A program made the position numbers and the translations under genes. 64,000 bases of DNA, taken from Ichthyophis bannanicus (lineage: Eukaryota; Chordata; Amphibia; Gymnophiona; Ichthyophiidae). The stretch is from assembly GCA_033557465.1 (NCBI GenBank), contig CM066031.1:172081043-172145042 (forward strand), written 5' to 3'. Position 1 is the stretch's first letter. Every line of letters begins with the position of its first letter. The notes beneath the pieces are model-generated. The model was not told the DNA's origin, ran no database searches, and saw only the letters and a program-made list of their open reading frames with translations. Positions 10,953 through 23,340 of the stretch are shown here, piece by piece.

Positions 10953-13900
10953 CTAGTGTAACCCGCATTCCCCCCCCTCCCGCCCATCTAATAACCCCAC
11001 CATCCCCCACTCCAGCTTCAGCCGCACCCCTGTCACCTCCTGATAAAACCGCTCCACCTCCTTCCACACCCTCTGCATCCTCGGGCACCCCCATATCATA
11101 TGCTCCAAATCACCCCAATACCCACACCCCCTCCAACATTCCCCCTCCTCCTCCTTCCCCGCTGCCCTAAGGTGTGCTGGCGTCCACACTATTCTCAGGC
11201 GGAGCTTGATACAATTCTCCACCAAGGTTGTCCCCCAACTTAATCTCCTCTCTCGTTCATATATCTCCCTCCATCTCTCTTCCCCCCAGGGCCCCCCTGT
11301 TTCCGCCTCCCATTTCTCCTGCCATCCCACTTTCCCCCCCTCTTTACTGTTTAAGATTTGATACACCCTAGAAACCAGACCTCTAAGGTCCACCTTCTTT
11401 TCCATCAGCTCCTCAAAGGCCGTACTCTTCCTAGCCAGATCCCTTTTCGCCTCCCCCCTCTGTAGATAATACCACAGCTGCACGTAGGCAAAGAACCTCT
11501 ATCGGTTACCCCGAACTTCTCCTTGAGCACCGCATAGGGGACCAGCCTGCCCTCTCCATCCACCACCTGCCCAACCCTAACCAATCCCTTCCCCGCCCAC
11601 TCTTGATATGTCCCCCCACTTACCCCGGCCTCCCATCCTGGCATACAGCTCAAATGCATCTCTCGCGACCATTGATTTTCCTGCAGCAATTTCCGCTTCC
11701 GCTTTCCCCATATCTCCCAGGTTAACTCCGTTAAGGGATTGTCCCATCTCCTCCTCACCCCCCCAGACTTCCCCAGACCTTCGCCTCCAAACTCTCCCCC
11801 CGGTCCTTCTCCATAAGCACCCACTGCGGGGTCTCCCCCCTTTCCCTCCAGGCAAACAAGGCCCGCAACTGCGACGCTTCGTAATAATTCGCTACATTAG
11901 GGACCCCCAACCTCCCATCCTCCCTTGCCTTAAACATCATCTCCCGACTTACTCTAGGGGCCTTCCCCCCCATATAAATCGCATGATCATATCCTGAAGC
12001 TCTTTCAGGATCCTTCTTGGAACCCGACTCGGCAGTGCCATGAAGATAAACAAAATCCTCGGGAGGACATTCATCTTTATCGGGGCTATCCTTCCCAACC
12101 ACAACAGGTGTATCCCCTGCCACCTAGCCAGATCATGTCTGAGGCTTTTTATAAGAGGCCTATAATTCCATTCATTAACCCTGCTCCATGTCCTTCCTAG
12201 CTGTATACTCAAATATCTAAAACTCCCTTGGACCCATTTAAAAGGGAAGGCCGCCTTTAACCGCTGCTCCAACCCCGCCTCCAAGTTAAACCCCAGTACC
12301 TCCATTTTGCTAGCATTCATCTTATACCCCGCCACCTCACTATATCTCTCAATCGCTTTCACCAGATTAGGCAGGCTCCAAAATGGCCTACTCACTGTGA
12401 AGATCACGTCGTCCACAAACAACGCCACTTTACTAAGTTAGCCTCCAACACAGACCCCCTCAATATCCACCTGCTGCCTAATATACACCGCCAGGGGCTC
12501 AAGAACCAGCACAAACAACAGGGGCGACATTGGGCACCCCTGCCTCGTACCCCTACCGAGATCAAAACTATCTGAGTACCCCCCATTTATCCGTATTCGA
12601 GCAGTCGGTCTCCTATATAATGCTTGCACCCATCTTATGAACCCCTCCCCCAATCCCAGTTTCTCCAGTACCTGCCACATGAAACCCCACTCCACCCTAT
12701 CAAATGCCTTTTCGGCATCCACCGTAAGGAACACCGCTTCCTGCCCCTTATTCTGCAGCTCCCAGATTATATTGAACAACTTTCTAATATTGTCCCCCCC
12801 TGCCTTCCCTTAATGAACCCCGTCTGATCCTTATGCACCAATTTCTGCATATATTTCTGTAGCCTCTCTGCCAATATCTTAGCTAGCAGCTTCGTATCCT
12901 CATTGATGAGAGATATCGGCCTATAGGCCCCACAGGTCGTGGCGTCCTTCCCCGGCTTAGGAAGAACCGTAATGCCTGCCTCGGCCATGGACCGGGGCAG
13001 CTCCTCACCCCCTAGCACCCCATTAAACACACCCTCTGTAGAAATTCCTGAAGCTCACCCTGCATTGCTTTATAAAATTTCGCCGTTAGGCCATCCAAGC
13101 CTGGTGACTTCCCTTCCCGGAGGGACTTAATAGCCTTACCTACCTCTGCTATCCCCACCGGACGCCCCAACTCCTCCGCCTCCTCCTCCGCTAACCGCGG
13201 CAACTGACAGTCTGCTAAAAACTCCCCCCCCCTTTACCTCACTGCTGTATAGCCTCTCTTAAAAATCTACAAAAACTGCACAAATCTCCCGTGGTTGGTA
13301 CACCATTCCCCCCTTTTTATTTCTTATTCCTGCTATGTGAGCTTTCGCCTGCCTCACCTTCAACCGCCTAGCTAATCTCCTCCCTATCTTATTCCCTCCT
13401 TCGAACCACCCACATTTTAACCATGCTAGATTATGAGCCACTTCCGCTGCCCCTAACTGGCATAGATCCCCCCTCAATTTACGCAACTGCACCAATAGCC
13501 TAGGGTCTGCCCTTTCCTGGTGTTGCCTCTCCAGAGCCCCTATTTGCCGCACTAACACTGCTTCCGCCCGTTCCCTCTTCCTTTTAGCCCGTGCTCCCAA
13601 TCCTATGAGGTGTCCCCTCACCACCGCTTTCATACCATCCCATGCTACCCCCAGCGGTACCTCACCCCCTAAATTGTGTCTCATATAGTCCTGAATAACC
13701 CCCCTCATGCTCGCCACATTCTCCCCCTCCGCCAAAAGCCCCTCATTCAACCTCCAGAACTTAATACTGGCGTCCCTTTCCCCCAAATGGAACACTATAT
13801 GCACCGGGGCATGGTCCGACCAAGTACAGACCCCAATTTGCACCCCCTTTGTCCGCCCTTGCCACTCCCTAGTTACCCACACCATATCTAATCTGCTATA

Positions 13901-14604
13901 AGTCCCATGCGGTGCCGAATAAAAAGTATATCCCCTTTCCCCTTGATGTCTATTTCTCCACATATCCACCAGGCCCAGTTCATCCCTCATACGAAGTAGA
14001 CTCCTTCTATCTGGCCCCCCCTTCCCCACTACCTCCCGTATTATACATTTTGGGGATCACAGTTATATTAAAATCGCCCCCCATAATCAGAGGCACTGCC
14101 CCCATCCCGCCACCTCGTCTCGGAGCCTATCAAAAAACTCGCTCCGTTGCACATTAGGCGCGTACAGACTGAGCACCCAGACCTGTTCCCCCTGAAGCTG
14201 GATCCGTACCGCTACCCACCGCCCCTGCTTGTCCCTCCTCTCCTCCACCACTGCGTCCTTATACCCCTTCCCAATCATAATCCCCACCCCTCCCTTCCTG
14301 GGCTGTGCCCTTTCCCCCCCAACACCACCCTAGGATACTGCTCCGAACACAGCAGCCCCTCTTGGCCCACCTTCAGATGCGTTTTCTGAACACTCATGAA
14401 GTCCGCCTTCATCCTTCTCCCTTCCCGCTCAAGCAGGTGCTGCTTGCGCCACGTTTGCAACCCCTTAACATTCATTGTCCCCACCACCAACTCTTCTCTA
14501 GCCCCCCTCCCCTCCCCCCTCCCCTCCCTTCCCCCGCCCCTCACTCCTCCTCGAGGACATCGTGGAGTCGTGCCACACCCGCCGCTCCCAGACCCCCCTC
14601 TCAT
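10953..14604 (-). pseudogene. L1 ORF2 (endonuclease-reverse transcriptase), broken
   Basis: Endonuclease pieces lie at 14604-14087 ('VGTMNVKG', 'LSLYAPN') and 14029-13700 ('SRLDMVWV', 'WSDHAPV'). The RT follows at 13203-12438 with 'KSPGLDGLTAKFYK', 'YRPISLINEDTKLLAKILA', 'DQTGFIKGR', 'VDAEKAFDRVEW' and 'GTRQGCPMSPLLF'. The catalytic box reads 'FVDDV' (near 12419), with Val in place of the usual Ala. C-terminal pieces run 12428-10953. At least five frame changes make it inactive. Order and spacing are those of an L1 ORF2. Confidence 0.9.
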
Positions 14605-14895
14605 ACTTCCCCCTTCACCCTTTCCCCATTATGCCTCTTCATTCCTTCATTCCCCCCTCCCCCTCCCACTCCTCGCCCCTGGTGCCCCCCCTTTTCCTCC
14701 CATCTCCGTCAGCCCCCCCAACCCCCTTGCCCTTGCCCTTTTCCTCCTTCCCCCCTTCTTTCTCCCCTCTACCTTTAATTCTCCCCTCCTCCTCCCCCCT
14801 CTACAGTCCTAATGACCCCCACTAAAACCCATTATCATATTGCCATCACCCTCTGTCCATCATTATGCAACAGGTTTCACTCCTCGTCCAGCTGA

Positions 14896-15954
14896 TCAGC
14901 GCTTGGCTCCTCTCCGCTGCGGCTTCCGCTGCTCTCGCTCCCCCTCCTCTGGCCGCTCTCCTCTCTCCTTTCCACGCCGCTTCTGCAGGTCCTCCCCTGA
15001 TTCCTGTTGGCCATCTTCCCTGGACTCCACCGCCACTGGGATCACCACCCCTGCCGCCTTCAGCGCCACATACGCCGTCTCCAGGGAGTGCACTTTCCAG
15101 GTCCTTTTCCCCTTTGTAAATGCCAACCCAAAGGGGTACAGCCACCGATATCTCAGCTCCTGTTTCCTCAACTGACTTGTTATAGGGGCCAGAGCCCGTC
15201 TCCTCTGCAGGGTCCCAAGGGACAATTCAGCATAAATAGCCACGGAGTACCCCTGCCAAATAAAGGTACTCAAGCCCCTCATCGTCCCCGCAGTCTTCTC
15301 CTTCAACTTGTAATCCTTCAGGCAAATTACAATGTCCCAGGCCCGGTTGTTTTGTAGAGGCCCCAGTGCCCGATGAGCCCTGTCCACTTGAATATCAGAC
15401 CTTTCCATTATCCCCCCTCCTTGCTTCAGGGCCTCCAGGCAAACAGACACTGCTACCTTAGCACAGTCACGAAATTCAGGATCCTCTGGCACCCCCTTAA
15501 TCCTCAGATTGTTTCTCCTGGAACGATTTTCCAAATCTTCCAACTTCGGCAGTATTTGCTCCTTCCATTCCTCCTCCTCCCTTCGATGCGCTTCCCTTTC
15601 CTCCAGCTCCAATTCCAGCATTTGCAGTCTATTTTCATGGTCTTCCATGCGGGCTGAGACCACTCCCACCTCCTCTCTCAAATTACTCATCAACTCTCCC
15701 AAAGCCTTCTTTGCAGATTGGACCTCTCCCTTCACCTCTGCAAACCACTCTTTCAGCTCTTCTCTCGACACCGCAGGACTCACCAACTCGCCGCTGCCAC
15801 CCTGACCCCATTCCGGGTCCGCTCCCTGCTTGTTGGCCTGCGCGCTCCGCGCTCGATCTTCTCCTGCCATTTTTCCTTCCGCTGACGTCCCACTCACACT
15901 CGCTGCTCCAAACGTGTAATCGCGCAGATCTGCCACTTTTTTGCGAGTTTCCAT
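14896..15954 (-). CDS. L1 ORF1 protein
   Basis: RNA-binding chaperone that coats L1 RNA in cytoplasmic particles. I choose the ATG at 15954; the frame is open further upstream to 15993 but only a GTG lies there. About 352 codons: a variable N-terminus, a long heptad-type coiled coil (roughly residues 90-160, rich in E/L/R), the RRM start 'ENRSRRNNLRIKGVPE', then the basic C-terminal domain with 'VDRAHRALGP'. The tail is unusually charged (Arg/Glu/Gly-rich), overlaps the palindromic GC-rich region before ORF2, and may include read-through past the normal end. Open, unlike ORF2. Confidence 0.88.
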   Translation of the reverse strand: METRKKVADLRDYTFGAASVSGTSAEGKMAGEDRARSAQANKQGADPEWGQGGSGELVSPAVSREELKEWFAEVKGEVQSAKKALGELMSNLREEVGVVSARMEDHENRLQMLELELEEREAHRREEEEWKEQILPKLEDLENRSRRNNLRIKGVPEDPEFRDCAKVAVSVCLEALKQGGGIMERSDIQVDRAHRALGPLQNNRAWDIVICLKDYKLKEKTAGTMRGLSTFIWQGYSVAIYAELSLGTLQRRRALAPITSQLRKQELRYRWLYPFGLAFTKGKRTWKVHSLETAYVALKAAGVVIPVAVESREDGQQESGEDLQKRRGKERGERPEEGEREQRKPQRRGAKR

Positions 15955-16103
15955 GGCCCCACTCTCCACCCTGGGCACCTCGATCGTTTCCACCGCTTTC
16001 CGCTTCCAATTTAGGGCAAAAAAATCACACTTTGCTCGGGGAAGGGTCTGGAGCTCTCCACTTACACAGCCATGTCGGCGGGTGACGTCACTTCCTCAGT
16101 CCT

Positions 16104-16117
16104 TTCATTATTTCTCT
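16104..16117 (+). repeat. L1 target-site duplication, right copy
   Basis: Exact match to 10301-10314; marks the 5' boundary of the L1. Confidence 0.92.
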
Positions 16118-17235
16118 TTAAGTATTTAAAGGTCTGAATCATATCTCCCCTGTCCCTCGTCTCCTCCAGAGTGTACATATTTGGGTCTTCAAGTCTCTTC
16201 TCATAAGACTTCTGACGCAGGCTCCAAATCATTTTGGTCGCCTTCCTCTGAACAGTTTCCAGTCTTTTTATATCCTTTGTAAGATATGGTCTCCAAAACT
16301 GAACACAGTATTCCAAGTGAGGCCTCACCAGTGACTTATACAGTGGCATTAGTACCTCTTCCTTTCTGCTGGTAATTCCTCTTTGTATGCAACCCATCAT
16401 CCTCCTGGCCTTTGCCACTGCCTTGTCACACTGTTTTGCCACCTTGAGATCCGCAGAAATAATCACACCAAGGTCCTTCTCCTGGTGCGTGCACACCAAT
16501 CTCTCTCCCTCTATCGCGTACATTTCACCTGGATTTCTGCTTCCCAAGTGTATGACACTGCACTTCTTCGCATTAAATCTTAACTGCCAAGCATTAGACC
16601 ATTCTTCCAGCTTTTGTAGATCTTTCCTCATGTTATCCACCCCCTCAGGGGGAGTCCACTCTGTTGCAAATTTTTGTGTCATCTGCAAAAAGACAGACTT
16701 TTCCATGCAGTCCTTCAGCAATATAACTCACAAATACATTGAACAGTGCCGAGCCCAGGACCGAACCCTGGGGCACCCCATTAATCACCCTCCTTTCATC
16801 CGAGTGAGCTCCATTTACCATCACCTTCTTTTGTCTGTCAGTCAACCAATTTCTGATCCAGTTCACCACCTTGGGACCCATCCCCAAACTACTGAGTTTA
16901 TTGATAAACCTCCTACGAGGAACAGTATCAAAGGCTTTGCTGAAATCCAGGTAGGTGACATCCATCACATGCCCCTGATCTAGTTCTCTGGTCACCCAGT
17001 CAAAGAACTCAATCAGATTTGTTTGGCAAGATCGTCCTTTGGTAAAACCATGTTGCCTCGGATCATGCAACCTGTTGGTTGTGAGAAAGTCCACTATTCG
17101 CTCTTTCAGAAGCGCCTCCATTACTTTTCCCGCCACTGAGTTAAGGCTCACGGGCCTGTAGTTTGTCACTTCTTCCCTGTCACCACTTTTGTGAAGAGGT
17201 ACCACATCCGCCCTCCTCAGAAGCGGATGTGCAAC
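16118..17235 (-). pseudogene. CR1 reverse transcriptase, frameshifted
   Basis: Two overlapping frames (17286-16645 and 16721-16062) carry 'NYRPVSLNSVAGK', 'DPRQHGFTKGRSC', 'DFSKAFDTVPRR', '[14 protein letters not shown]' and 'LFADDTKI', then 'KDLGVIISADL', '[14 protein letters not shown]' and the C-terminal 'DRGDMIQTFKYLK'. The frame change lies between about 16645 and 16720. The continuation of this copy is at 9897-10314 beyond the L1. Confidence 0.88.
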
Positions 17236-17372
17236 AGGTTGCATGATCTGAGGCAACATGGTTTTACCAAAGGACGATCTTGCCAAATAAATCTGATTGA
17301 GTTCTTTGACTAGGTGACCAGAGAACTAGATCAGGGGCATGCGATGGATGTCATCTACCTGGATTTCAGCAA
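17236..17372 (+). repeat. Inverted CR1 piece
   Basis: Reads 'QHGFTKGRSC' through 'DFSKA' on the + strand, so it is an inverted copy of the segment at about 16965-17080 of the adjacent antisense CR1. Confidence 0.75.
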
Positions 17373-17935
17373 GGCGGTGGGTCCACAGTGGTTGGAGAAT
17401 AAGTGGATTTTCAAGTGTTTGCGAAAGGAGGGAAGGTTGGTGATGTTCCTTATTGTGTCAAGCAAGGAGTTCCAAAGGGATGGCGTGGAGAGTTCAAATG
17501 CTCTGCGGCAAGTTTGTTGATTAAACTTTGTTTCGGAATGTGGTATTTTGAGCTTGCTGGTTGTAGCAGGTCTTCTTGGTCTATTTGGAGTGAACTTCTG
17601 AAGGAGGGATTGGAGGAGAGTGGCTGGGTGTAAGTGAAGTGCTTTGTGTATTAGGAGTAATGTCTTTTATTTAATTCTGCTAGGGAGGGCAGCCAGTGGA
17701 GCTTTTTTAGCATGACTGTAATATGTTCATGTTTAGCGGCACTCTGGATTGTATGTGCAGCTGTGTGGACTGCAGATTGCAGGGGGAGGAGGGTGGTCTT
17801 TGGTAGGCCCTGGTAGATATTGTTGCAATAGTCAGCATGAGGGAGAGTGAGGGCTTGGAGTGCTGAGTGGAAGTCATCTTGTTTGAGGAGGGAACATTTA
17901 ATGCGTGACTGAGTAGTCAACATACAGCACACTTA
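17373..17935 (-). repeat. L2-clade LINE fragment
   Basis: Antisense frame 17932-17651 contains 'LPHADYCNNIYQGLP', 'LLPLQSAVHTAAH' and 'LKKLHWLPSLAE', the conserved C-terminal end of L2 reverse transcriptase. The rest is degraded. Confidence 0.75.
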
Positions 17936-18159
17936 GCCTAAGTGCACCTAACGATACCATTGAGGTATTGTTAAGTGCACCTGGGCTAACTGCCACCTTA
18001 ACAGTGCTTGCGAGGAAATGTGCTCTTTACGACCATGGTCTGCCCCTATCCCGCCGACTCTCCACATTAGCACGTGAGTGGCAATTAAATCCATTTTAGT
18101 GGTTGGTAGCTGCATGCCTTTGCATTAGCACTTGCCATGGCCAGTTACCACACACAATA
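17936..18159. repeat. MITE-like remnant
   Basis: Contains 'gtgcacct...taac' blocks shared with 1858-2260. No coding potential seen. Confidence 0.35.
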
Positions 18160-18600
18160 TAGGGCCAGCCCAAGGGTTTCTGACACCCCAGGCAGAAGCC
18201 CCCATTGTGCCGCACTGCCCCCCTCCTGTCGTGCCATCGCCTTTTGCTGAACTGCCCCCCTCCTGCCACGCCCCCCCTCCTTTCGCCGCCACCTCCCGAA
18301 TCTATCTTCTCATCTTGCGGGGGGAAGGGGGGGGGGCGGCAACAGCATGACTCCATTTTGAAAGCATGTGCACATATGGCCTGTCACTCCTGCCCCTCTC
18401 CAACAGGAAGTTGGGTCAGAAGAGGGCAGGAGTGGCAGGCCATGGTTTTTGTGCCAAAATGCATGGCCTGCCACAGGCACCAAAGCAGCAGCTCAAAGCC
18501 GGTGCTTTAAAAAAATCATGGTGTGCTGCCCACCAGGGTCTGCTGCCCTAGGTGGCCACCTAGTCCGCCTAGTGGAAGGGCTGCTCCTGGCGCAATATAA
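18160..18600. mobile_element. hAT-like non-autonomous element
   Basis: Starts 'agggccagcccaagggttt' and ends near 'ctagtggaagggctgctcc'. Same terminal and subterminal words ('cccaggcagaagccc', 'cctagtcc') as 19365-19705. GC-rich interior; no transposase. Confidence 0.5.
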
Positions 18601-19364
18601 TGCACATTAACTGGTTAGCGGCACTTAGTAAAAGGACTCCAAAATTACTGAACATGTGAAGGCACATTTTACAAAGGACATCTAAGTGCAATCTGGGATG
18701 TCCAAGCAACAACATCTGAAAAAAAAAGGCAGGCACAACCAAGTTTAGGCTTGATTGCACAAACATGGATGTGCCTGATATAGATATCTGCAGGGCTGTC
18801 GACATAGATGTCCCTGGAATAGTATTCAATACAGGGGACATCTAAGAGACATGCAGAGGTGGTTCAAACAAAAGACAAGTTTCCCAATCACACAAAAAAT
18901 ATTATTGTGATTGTGGAGAGTACCGAGGGTAGTGAAGCGCAATCTTCTCTACACTCTCCATATGTTTTAGGGCCCAGACAAGCACTTTCCGAATTACTAT
19001 TCATGGCTAGAGTAGGCCTAAACTTGGACACAGTCATAGACATCCCTGAGAGTTCTGAAATTGATCGGGAACGTTTACGTCCATTGACCCATCCCAGACA
19101 AACCTCCACCACACCCCCCTGCTTACTTGGACGTCCCTGCTCTGGCAATGTCTTCGGACACCATTTGTAAAATGGCTTCTGGGACATTTTCGCAATTTGA
19201 ACATCTGCTGGCACGTTTTCAGCCATCGAAACTGGGAATAAGGCTTCTAAAATGACCACTATAGTTAGTCATGGTTTAATGCAAGCCTTGACAAAGTTTC
19301 TTGGAATCTAGGAGCCAGCTTAAAAATATAGGGGCAGGCTGCTGAGGCCTCAGTCACAGTTCCC
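18601..19364. other. Unclassified, with repeated 'gacatct' motifs
   Basis: Non-coding. 'ggacatctaag' and 'gatgtcc' words resemble 42955-43130, suggesting a shared unnamed repeat family. No gene seen. Confidence 0.3.
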
Positions 19365-19705
19365 ATAGAGATGGCCCAAGGGTTTCTGCCGCCCCAGGCA
19401 GAAGCCCCTGCCGTGCTGCTCCCCCATCTGCTGCCACTATCCTCCCCCTGCTACTGCTGCCATCCCACCCCCCACCCAAAATCTTTCTTCTCATCTTACG
19501 GCGGCGACCTGACTCTATTTTGAGCCGCTGCTGCTGCAAGATGAGAGAGATGGATCTGGGGACAGCAGCAGTGAGCCGAATCCATTTTGAAAGCAGTGGC
19601 ACAAAGCCACCACTGCTTTCAAAATGGAGTCGAGCCACCCACCAGGGTCTGATGCCATAGGCAGCTGCCTAGTCTGCCTACTGGATGGGCCGGCCCTACC
19701 CGAAA
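19365..19705. mobile_element. hAT-like non-autonomous element
   Basis: Begins 'gatggcccaagggtttctg' and ends 'ctggatgggccggccct'. Internal inverted blocks around 'gccaccactgctttcaaaatgg' (19605-19630) give foldback potential. Confidence 0.5.
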
Positions 19706-19934
19706 AAAGGTATATCGCAGCTCTTTTAAGGGCCTGATTTACTATTTTCTCATTTTCTGTGGGAAAAGAAAGCTTACAGTGAAACAGGTATAATAACTTG
19801 GGTATACATTAAACAGGAAAATTAAACTTGGGTATGTATTAAGCAGGTATAACAGGTAAAATAGGGTATAAATAACCAGTCCCTTAACAAGGAGACATGA
19901 TGAATAAATACAGTCTACTTTATGCAACAATATA
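19706..19934. other. AT-rich, no recognised feature
   Basis: Short direct repeats of 'acttgggtat' (19797, 19827) but no element or gene. Confidence 0.35.
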
Positions 19935-20450
19935 ATGAGTTATGCGGCACTGCATAAGTTTCTCATGGTGGTTGGAGGGGAAGGTGTGATTGCGAGTGAT
20001 CAGTCTGGGAATGTGACGTGCATGAGTTTGAGGTGCTGCATTGAGATGTGAGAGTGGGTGGGTGTGGGGGGAAGACTGCAATATCGTAGTGATGAAGAAA
20101 GAGGTGCCGTTTCAGTGTCTTCCTAAATTGGGAGAGTTCACTGATGGTTCTGATAGTTGCTGGTAGTGCGTTCCAGCAGGATGGAGCAAAGAAGGAGAAG
20201 GCTCTGGATCTAGTGAATTGAGAACACTTCGTGCTTGCCTTAGGTAATATGAGAGTATTTGCGGCATTCGATCTCCTTGCTCGATTGGGAGGTGTGATTG
20301 AAATTAGGTCAGTAATGGCAGTAGCAGGGTATTTCTTGATGGCTTTATGGGTCATAATTAGGATCTTGAATGAGATCCTGGCTTGTATGGGTAGCCAGTG
20401 CAATTGTTTTAGTAGTGGGGTAATATGAGAACTTCTTGAGGCTCCATGAA
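19935..20450 (-). repeat. L2-clade LINE 3' part
   Basis: Frame 20403-19963: 'MHWLPIQARISFKILIM', 'PPNRARRSNAANTL', 'FFAPSCWNALPATIR' and 'FRKTLKRHLF'. This is the L2 C-terminus, as also seen at 29620 and 55640. Confidence 0.85.
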
Positions 20451-23340
20451 GGATTCTAGTTAAGTTTATTTTTATTTTATTCTGTTTCTATAAAGGGATT
20501 CAAGTGTGTCTGTCCCCATTTTGAATTCTGTCACTGTATTTGCCCTCATCACTTCCATCGGGATTGCATTCCAAGCATCCACCACCCTTTCAGTGAAAAA
20601 GTATTTCCTGACGTTGCCTTTCAGTTTACCCCCTTGCAGCTTCGTGTTATGTCCTCTAGTTTTACAGCTTCCCCATCTTTGAAAAAGGTTTGTTTGTTCA
20701 TTAATACTTTTAAAGTAGTATTTAAAGGTCTGTAGTCTTTCCACTTTTTGATGGCATAAACAACCAATCTACATTTACCCGTTCCACTCCATTCATTAAT
20801 TTATAGACCTCTATCATATCCCCCTCAGCTGTCTTTTTTCCAGGTTGAAGAGCCCTAACCTTTTGAGCCTCTCCTCATAGGGGTATCCTTCCATTCACTT
20901 TACCATTTTTGTTGCTGTTCTTTCTACCTTTTCTAATTCAGCTATATCCTTTTTAAGATATGGTGACCAGAATTGCACACAATATTCAAGGTGTGGTCAC
21001 ACCATGGAACAATACAAAGGCATTATAATATTTTTTGTTTTATTTTCCATTCCTTTCCTTATGATTCTTAGCATTCTATTTGCCGCTGCACACTGGGCAG
21101 GGGGTTTCAACATATTATCCACGATGATGCCTATATTTTTCTTGAGTGGTGGTTTTTAAGGTGGTACCTTGCATCGTGTAACAATAGTTTTTGTTGTTCT
21201 TTTCTAGGTGCATAACTTTGTACTTTTCCACATTAAATTTCATCTGCCATTTGGATGCCCAGTCTTCCAGTTTTTCAAGGTCTTCTTGCATCTTGACAAC
21301 TTTGAATAATTTTGTATCATCTGCAAATTTGATAACCTCGCTCGTTATTCCCATTTCCAGGTCATTTATGAATATGTTAAAAAACAGTGGGCTCAGCACA
21401 GATCCCCCTGGGGTACTCCATTATTCACCTTTCACCATTGGGAAAATTGGCCATTTAGCCCTACTGTCTGCTTTCTATCTTTTAACCAGTTCCTGATTCA
21501 CAATAATACACTGCCTCCTATACCATGACTTTTTAATTTCGCCAAGAGTATCTCATAAGGGACCTTGTCAAAGGTTTTCTGAAAATCCAGATACACTATT
21601 TATCAACCGGCTCACCTTTGTCTAACTGTTTTATTCACACCTTCAAAAAATATAACAGATTAGTAAGCTAAGACTTTCCGTGGCTAAATCCATGTTGTCT
21701 TTCTCCCATTAAACCATGGCTATCTACATGTTCAATAATTTTATTCTTTATCATAATCTCTACCATTTTGCCTGGTACTGACATCAGGCTTACCAGTCTG
21801 TAGCTTCCCACATCACCCCTGGAATCCTTTTTAAAAATTGGAATTATATTAGCCACTCTCCAATCCTTAGGTACTACAGATTATTTTAATTACACAGATT
21901 ACTAATGGCAGGTCTGAAATCTCATATTTCAGTTCTTTCAACACCCTTAGATGTATACCATCCGGTCCGGGTAATTTGCTACTCTTCAGTTTATCAAACA
22001 GTTGTAATACATCCTCCTGGTTTATCAATATTTCTTTCAATTCTTCCACTACATCACCTTTATATACCATTTCATGCATAGGTAACTTCACTACATCTTC
22101 TTCAGTAAAGACCAAAGCAAAGAATTCATTCAGTTTCTCTGCTATGGCTGTGTCCTCCCTTAGTGCTCCTTTTACCCCTCTATTATCCAATGGTCCCACT
22201 GACTCACAGGTTTTTTTGCTATGAATGTACTTGAAAAAGTTTTTATTTTATGTTTTTGCTTCCATGGCAAGCTTTTTTTTCGAATTCTCTCTTTGCCTGC
22301 CCTATCAATGCCTTGTATCTAACTTGCTAATGCTTATGTTGTTTCTGGCGTTCATCATTAGGCTCCTTTTCCATTTCCTGAAGGATGCTTTTTTGGTAAC
22401 AGCCTCTCTGACCTTGCCTTTAAACAATGTTGTCATTTTTTTGGCCTTTATTCCACTTTTCTTAAAGCATGGAATACATCTGGTCTGGGCTTCCAAGATT
22501 GTATTTTTAAACAACATCCATGCTTGATGTAAATCTTTAACCTTTGAAGCTCCTCCTTTTAGTTTTTTCTTAAATATTTTCCTCATTTTATCATAGTCTC
22601 CCTTTTGAAAGTTCAAAGGTAGTACTGTGGATTTCCTTGCCGTCTTTCTTCCATTTATTAAATCAAATGTGATCATGCTATGAGCACTATTGCCAAGTGG
22701 CCCCAACATCCTTCTCTCTTGCACCAGATCCTATGTTCTACTAAGGACTAGGTCCAAAATAGCTTCCCCTTTTGTTGGTTCATGGACCAGCTGCTCCCTA
22801 GCATGTACTGCTGTGACATTGACCCAGTTGATACCGGGGTAACTGAAATCACCCATTATTACTGTGTTATAACTTTTGTTAGCTTCCACTTAGCATTCAT
22901 CATCCATCTGTTTATTCTGGCCAGACGGTCAGTAGTACACCCCCACTGCCACCACCTTCCGCTTTTTACATGGAATTTCTATCCATAGAGATTCTACAAC
23001 ATATTTTGTTTCCTGCAAAATTTTAATCCTATGTGACTCAATGCTCTTTCTAACATAGAGCACAAGCCCTCCACCACTTTGATCTACCCTCTCATTGCAA
23101 TATTGTTTGTATCCAGGTATCACAGTGTCCCATTGCTTGTCCTCCTTCCACCAGGTCTCTGAGATGCCAATTATATCTAATCTTTCATTTAGTGCTATAT
23201 AGTCTAGCTCTCCCATCTTATTTCTTAGACTTCTATCACTTGCATACAAGCATTTTAGAGGCTGTATTTTATTCATATTAATCTGGCTATCAGTTGATAG
23301 GTGTAATTTGGAATCTTTAGATTCTATACCAAAAGACACA
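20451..23340 (-). mobile_element. CR1 LINE, nearly complete ORF2 remnant
   Basis: 3' end and C-terminus at 20472-20744 (one subfamily), continuing from 20746 with another subfamily's C-terminus. RT pieces at 21399-21115 ('[11 protein letters not shown]') and 21856-21668; linker at 22724-21867 ('KLKSSKLPGPDGIHLRVLKEL'); endonuclease at 23270-22929 ('GISETWW', 'GGGLVLYVRK'). Several frameshifts and stops. The double C-terminus suggests one CR1 inserted next to or recombined with another. Confidence 0.85.

Larger units (their letters stand above)
10315..16103 (-). mobile_element. L1-clade LINE, near full length
   Basis: 5.8-kb element inserted into CR1 with a perfect 14-bp target duplication. 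The poly(A) tail appears as the T-rich 10315-10350. The 5' end near 16103 carries a TGACGTCA palindrome (16083-16090), a CRE-type motif that could serve the internal promoter. ORF1 is open; ORF2 is broken. The + strand here is strikingly C-rich. Confidence 0.93.
8291..17235 (-). mobile_element. CR1 LINE hosting two later insertions
   Basis: One antisense CR1 copy: tail 8291-8310, 3' non-coding and C-terminal part 9897-10314, then RT 16104-17235. It was split by a sense CR1 (8311-9896) and by an L1 (10315-16103). The tail 'acatagtaacatagta' joins to 'aatgacggcagataaagacc' exactly as in the unbroken copy at 39520, which supports the nesting order. Confidence 0.8.

Noticed and set aside
10953..15993. 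Many long plus-strand Pro/Ser/Leu-rich ORFs
   Set aside because: Shadows of the G-rich antisense L1 ORF1/ORF2; composition explains them.
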